From NCBI GenBank assembly GCA_964017045.1, contig OZ024807.1, forward strand, positions 13,091,241-13,155,240: 64,000 nucleotides of DNA, written 5' to 3'. Source of the DNA: Omphiscola glabra. Lineage: Eukaryota; Mollusca; Gastropoda; Lymnaeidae. This document shows positions 59,906 through 64,000 of this stretch, piece by piece. The number at the start of each line of letters is the position of its first letter. Position 1 is the first letter of the stretch. Under the pieces are notes generated by a model. That model was not told the origin of the DNA, made no database searches, and was given only the letters and a program-made list of their open reading frames with translations. A program made the translations under genes and the position numbers.

Positions 59906-60935
59906 ACAGTAAAGCACATCTACACTTGTCCCGTCGTGTTTACAGTTGATGACATGTCAACGAACACAGCGGCATAGCCGAAAAACTTATGTATGTTATA
60001 GCAAACGGTAAGTTTATTCAGACGGGTAAAGACACTGCACAATGTATAACCAATGGCGCTCCCCTCCCCCTACCCGCACACCACTAACCCTCCTCCCTTT
60101 CCCGGGTTAGCTTGACAGCGGGTGTTGGGGGAGGGGGGGTAGGAAGGGCGAGTAAAGTTGTAAAAGATTCCTTTCATTCATGTCTATCATGATTTTGGGG
60201 GGGTTGGAGGATTATAACATTTTAAAATTACATTTTACTCCTCCTCCCCTTTTCCCTTTTAGACGCTGCACTATTTTTCTTCTTCTTCTTTTTTTTTTTT
60301 TTTTTTTGGATCATTTAAATAAAATATATCCTCCTTTTTAATATTTCGTGAAGAATATATACCGATTAAAATTGAACCCTGGTCTGATCCCAATATTATT
60401 TCCCAGATACTTGCGTTACGTACGAACATGAAAAAAGAAAAGAAAAAGAATTCAATTCTTTGCACCCGCCCTCAGCCCCTCAGCGTGAGACCGACCGCCG
60501 TACGAACGGCCAGAACTCTAAACGTGGAGTCGTTTACACGTCCCTTAAAACTATTCCATTGAGAATGGTTTTCAAAAAAAAAAAAAAAAAAAAAGGAAGC
60601 TGCTCACGTCAAGTAAATCCTGGTGGAGGAGAGTTGAGCACGTTTTTTTTTGTTGTTTTTTTTAATTCAGAGAAGAAAATTGCCCCAATTAAACGATGAC
60701 ACTCCATTCAGCAAATCTGGCAATTGTTAGGCTGGCTGGCTACGAAGATAAATTGCTTGTTAATGGCAGAACTATTTTTGTTTTTTGTTGTTGTGTGTGT
60801 CAGTTCATTACACACAAAAAAAAAACAACAAACGTACACAATTAAACGTTGAAGATGTCAAGGAACATAAGAGATTTCTCTTAGCAGTTATCATAGAGTA
60901 AAAGTGCAGTGAACTGATTCTGCCCTATACTTTAA
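59906..60935. other. Intergenic sequence, no gene seen
   Basis: Homopolymer-rich (T20 at 60288, A20 at 60574) with no recognised gene. Confidence 0.5.
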
Positions 60936-60944
60936 ACGTGATGA

Positions 60945-61315
60945 GTATCAGCCAGGCATCGCCCGGGGGTGTGGGTGCTGGTATCGGGGGGGGGGGGAAT
61001 GGTCAGCCAGGCATCGCCCGGGGGTGTGGGTGCTGGTATCGGGGGGGGGGAATGGTCAGCCATGCATCGCCCGGGGGTGTGGGTGCTGGTATCGGGGGGG
61101 GGGGGATGGTCAGCCAGGCATCGCCCGGGGGTGTGGGTGCTGGTATCGGGGGGATGGTCAGCCAGGCACCGCCCGGGGGTGTTGTTGCTGGTATCGGGGG
61201 GGGGTGGTCAGCCAGGCATCGCCCGGGGGTGTTGGTGATGGTATCGGGGGGGGGGGAGGATGGTCAGCCAGGCATCGCCCGGGGGTGTTGGTGCTGGTAT
61301 CGGGGGGAGGGGGAT
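60945..61315. repeat. ~53-58-bp G-rich minisatellite
   Basis: Seven copies of CAGGCATCGCCCGGGGGTGT-GGGTGCTGGTATC followed by a G run of variable length and ATGGTCAGC. The G runs plus GGGGG/GGG blocks could form G-quadruplexes on the plus strand. Confidence 0.94.
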
Positions 61316-61825
61316 ATCGTCCGATGGGGGTTAATGCTGTTATCAGCGAGTATCGTCCGGTGGTGCTGGTGATGTCGATGTTTGTACTTACATGACATCA
61401 TCACTCCGTTGTTTCTCAACCTGTTTTTCACCATACCCCACCTGAGTACCTTAAGAGGTTTAATACCCACTCACCCCCTTCGTCAAATTATGGGTACATC
61501 ATTAAATGACATCAAAACAGTGGTTAACTTAAGCAAGTTTCCTCTCTAACATTGCCACCCTTCCCACACACAAACTTTCGTTTCAAAATAAATACAATCC
61601 ATATCCCAGAGACTAAATGCCCCCCCCCCCCAACCAAACCAATCTTCAAATTGCTCACCTTACGCCTATTTTCAAACATATTGCATTACTCTTAACTTGT
61701 GACAGTTGTGTTGTTGTACAGATGAATCAGTCAGTTGTGGGGGGGGGGGGGGAGATTGTATATCAACGACATTATAGTCTGTACCATTAGCCGTTGTTTG
61801 TTTGATTGTTTCCTGTGTAATGTGT
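61316..61825. other. Sequence between arrays
   Basis: No gene recognised. TTGTTTCTCAACCTGTTTTTCACC at ~61407 faintly resembles a hAT end. Confidence 0.35.
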
Positions 61826-61829
61826 TTTG

Positions 61830-62070
61830 GGGTAGTATGTTGTTGCTATGCGTTTGCCTGGTAGCATGTTGTCGGGTAGTATGTTTGTTGCTATGTGTTT
61901 GCCTGGTAGCATGTTGTCGGGTAGTATTGTTTGTTGCTATGTGTTTGCCTGGTAGCATGTTGTCGGGTAGTATGTTTGTTGCTATGTGTTTGCCTGGTAG
62001 CATGTTGTCGGGTAGTATGTTTGTTGCTATGTGTTTGACTGGTAGCATGTTGTCGGGTAGGGTATTTGAT
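61830..62070. repeat. 45-bp minisatellite
   Basis: About five copies of TTGCTATGTGTTTGCCTGGT-AGCATGTTGTCGGGTAGTA-TGTTTG. A (TTTG)n tract follows at 62096-62120. Confidence 0.93.
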
Positions 62071-62755
62071 GGATCATGGCTTTTTTGGGAGTTGGTTTGT
62101 TTGTTTGTTTGTTTGTTTGTTGGACAGTAGTGTGTTGCGGGCAAAAAATGTAAACCTCTGGCGTAGTTTTAACCTAAGTCAAGCGCGTTGATCAGAGCCG
62201 ACCTAAGGAGGATTAGCTGTAGGCGTGTGTATGTCGTGTGAGATATAGTCATTTGTCAGCCGACACAAAGCACCAGTTATCGCCATGTAAACATGACCAC
62301 GGCAGAGAGACGTGTCCCCGCGTCAGGCCGCAGGTTATAAAGTGGAAACGACGCGAGTGATCGTTAGAAGCTGAGACCACGGACAATCCAATTAATTGAG
62401 GATCACGGGATGAATTGATAGAGTACAAGCATTGAACGAGCGGTTATCACGTTGTTGTCCTGTTTTTTCCCCCGAAATCTTTCGGTTTTGAAACACTTCT
62501 TATTCTTTGGTTGTAATACGTGTCTTCGACTAATAGGGCAGCGACGTCAAACAGTCGGGAAAAGGGGAGGGGGAGGAGGGGGGCGGTCAATAATTACACT
62601 TGATGAAAGACATCAGGAATGGTGGCAAGATTTTGATTGACCCAGACTGTCAACTTACAGCGGACTGTTAGTTCTGTAATCAGACAGCAAAGCTGTGATT
62701 TTATCCATACAGTTGATCTGTGATTTATCTAGGTGACTTGTGATTTTATCCATAC
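62071..62755. other. Intergenic sequence
   Basis: No gene recognised; mildly CpG-containing at 62160-62420. Confidence 0.45.
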
Positions 62756-62759
62756 AGAC

Positions 62760-63055
62760 GACCTGTGATTTATCTAAGACTGCTCACATGTGATTTTTGT
62801 AGACTGCTCACCTGGGATTTTTGTAGCCTGCTCACCTGTGATTTTTGTAGCCTGCTCACCTGTGATTTTTGTAGACTGCTCACCTGCGATTTTTGTAGAC
62901 GGCTCACCTGGGATTTTTGTAGCCTGCTCACCTGCGATTTTTGTAGACTGCTCACCTGCGATTTTTGTAGACGGCTCACCTGGGATTTTTGTAGACTGCT
63001 CAGCTGTGATATTTGTAGACGGCTCAGCTGTGATTTTTATAGACGGCTCACCCAG
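62760..63055 (-). repeat. 24-bp minisatellite with CAG/GTGAGC on the minus strand
   Basis: Twelve copies of ACTGCTCACCTGTGATTTTT-GTAG. On the minus strand most units contain (C)CAG/GTGAGC, a near-perfect 5' splice site; some have CAGCTGAGC. The right edge reads GTTCTGG/GTGAGC. No confident exon was found beside it. Confidence 0.93.
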
Positions 63056-64000
63056 AACCTGTTCAAAGAAAATGTTCAGATCCCCATCGCTCTATTTCGA
63101 ATTATTCACCCGTTCCGAGGGAAAAAAAAGGAGGGGGTGGCTGCTACAGGTGGTGTGTCGTGTGACTCGATGGCATCATCACCATCAACATGCAACCATG
63201 AACGCAAAAATGTAATACGTCTTGTCATTGGGGAATACGGAAATGAACCAATATATTATTTTCCGCGCATGTCAGCTAAACATACAATACCTAGACAAGT
63301 GAGAGTCAATCAACCATCGCGTCTATGGTTACTCTCAGCAGGCGCTCCCACGCCACCTTTGTTCGCCTCTCTTCCAACCTCTTCTTCTCCGAGAACATCG
63401 CCAGTCTCCGGCAACTGTACTCTCGACACAACTGTAGTTCCCGGTTTCTTTTCTTGAATCCACTACCCACTTCTACACGTCCCGTTCGCCCTGTTCTTGT
63501 CCATTGTCCGAGTTTCTTCCCCCACCAGTAGAAATTGGTGCTCAGCTGGGCGCACTTGACAGTAGCAGACGTGAAACTCCCTTGCAACTCGACTTTTCAT
63601 CTCCTGCAGTACGGGCACTAGTGCTAGTTTTTTTTTTTTGTCAGCGTCAGTCTCGTCTTGGAGCGTTACCCGCACTCGGCATGTTTGATTACAAACAAGG
63701 TACGATACTCCCGGGGGGGGGGGGGGGGACTTTTCGCACAGACAGGAAGTGAAATGTAACCACGTGATCTTCAGTTTTGTCACCGCCGTGTTCGCGCTTA
63801 TTCTCTGGATTTTGATTGGGCGTCGCAGCGATGATGAGCACGTGACGCTGTCAGGTGACGGCACGGAATTAATGTTATTGCCTTATTATTTATCGGTTTA
63901 AAAAAAAGCAATCGCCACCCTCTTGGTAGTCTAGTTGTGAATTGTTTGAAAGATATGTTGTTTTATGTGGCAATGTCATATTCTTTTTTAAAAAGTTGTT
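63056..64000. other. Right end of window, no gene assigned
   Basis: Several overlapping ORFs of 70-230 residues on both strands at 63.1-63.9 kb have no recognisable domain, and none has a convincing start or splice context. A minus-strand segment (63587-63306) is basic and could be an exon, but this cannot be shown. Confidence 0.35.

Noticed and set aside
62765..63457. 230-residue plus-strand ORF
   Set aside because: The first half is the 24-bp repeat in translation; the rest has no recognisable domain.
1..64000. tRNA or rRNA genes
   Set aside because: No B-box-like GGTTCGAATCC with matching acceptor stem and no rRNA-like segment was seen on either strand by eye; a covariance-model search would be decisive.

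Overview
This is animal nuclear DNA: AT-rich, with split genes using GT-AG introns, TTAGGG-type interstitial repeats, decayed non-LTR retrotransposon ends, hAT-type MITEs and about twenty minisatellites. Two copies of a hAT MITE resembling the SPIN family, which is known from tetrapods and a few invertebrates including a pond snail, together with gene content and intron sizes, point to a lophotrochozoan and most likely a gastropod mollusc. That assignment is an inference.

Layout: (1) 0.6-8.9 kb, minus strand: a tetraspanin gene with eight coding exons reconstructed and all junction phases matching; its last exon lies off the left edge. Its introns are packed with minisatellites. (2) 9.5-12.9 kb: two retrotransposon 3' ends, then an inverted repeat carrying two YY1-type motifs. 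(3) 14.7-17.5 kb, plus: a single-coding-exon C2H2 zinc-finger gene of 945 aa with eight fingers in two clusters, followed by a long AT-rich region that is probably 3' UTR and intergenic. (4) 26-28 kb, minus: a three-exon membrane/coiled-coil protein I do not recognise. (5) 28.9-31.1 kb: broken LINE copies, one interrupted by about 1 kb of other repeats. (6) 31.6-36.2 kb, plus: DPAGT1 (ALG7), complete, nine exons, 407 aa. (7) 39.4-42.0 kb, plus: the first four coding exons of selenoprotein S (SELENOS/VIMP); the C-terminal exon with the expected selenocysteine codon was not found. (8) 42-64 kb: dominated by tandem arrays, with one small gene inside: a two-exon, 110-aa secreted neuropeptide-like precursor (minus, 53.9-55.4 kb).

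The main unusual observation is that several minisatellites are built from, or abut, 5' splice sites of genes on the same strand. In the tetraspanin gene the exon/intron junctions of exons 3 and 8 have been tandemly copied about 20 and 16 times, each copy carrying exon end, GT donor and intron start; the exon-5 junction is present in three degenerate copies. The neuropeptide gene's intron begins with a 23-bp array whose units carry GTGAGTAC like the true donor. Such transcripts would hold dozens of U1-type sites in a row. DPAGT1 and SELENOS both act at the ER membrane and are adjacent and co-oriented; the sequence does not show whether that matters.
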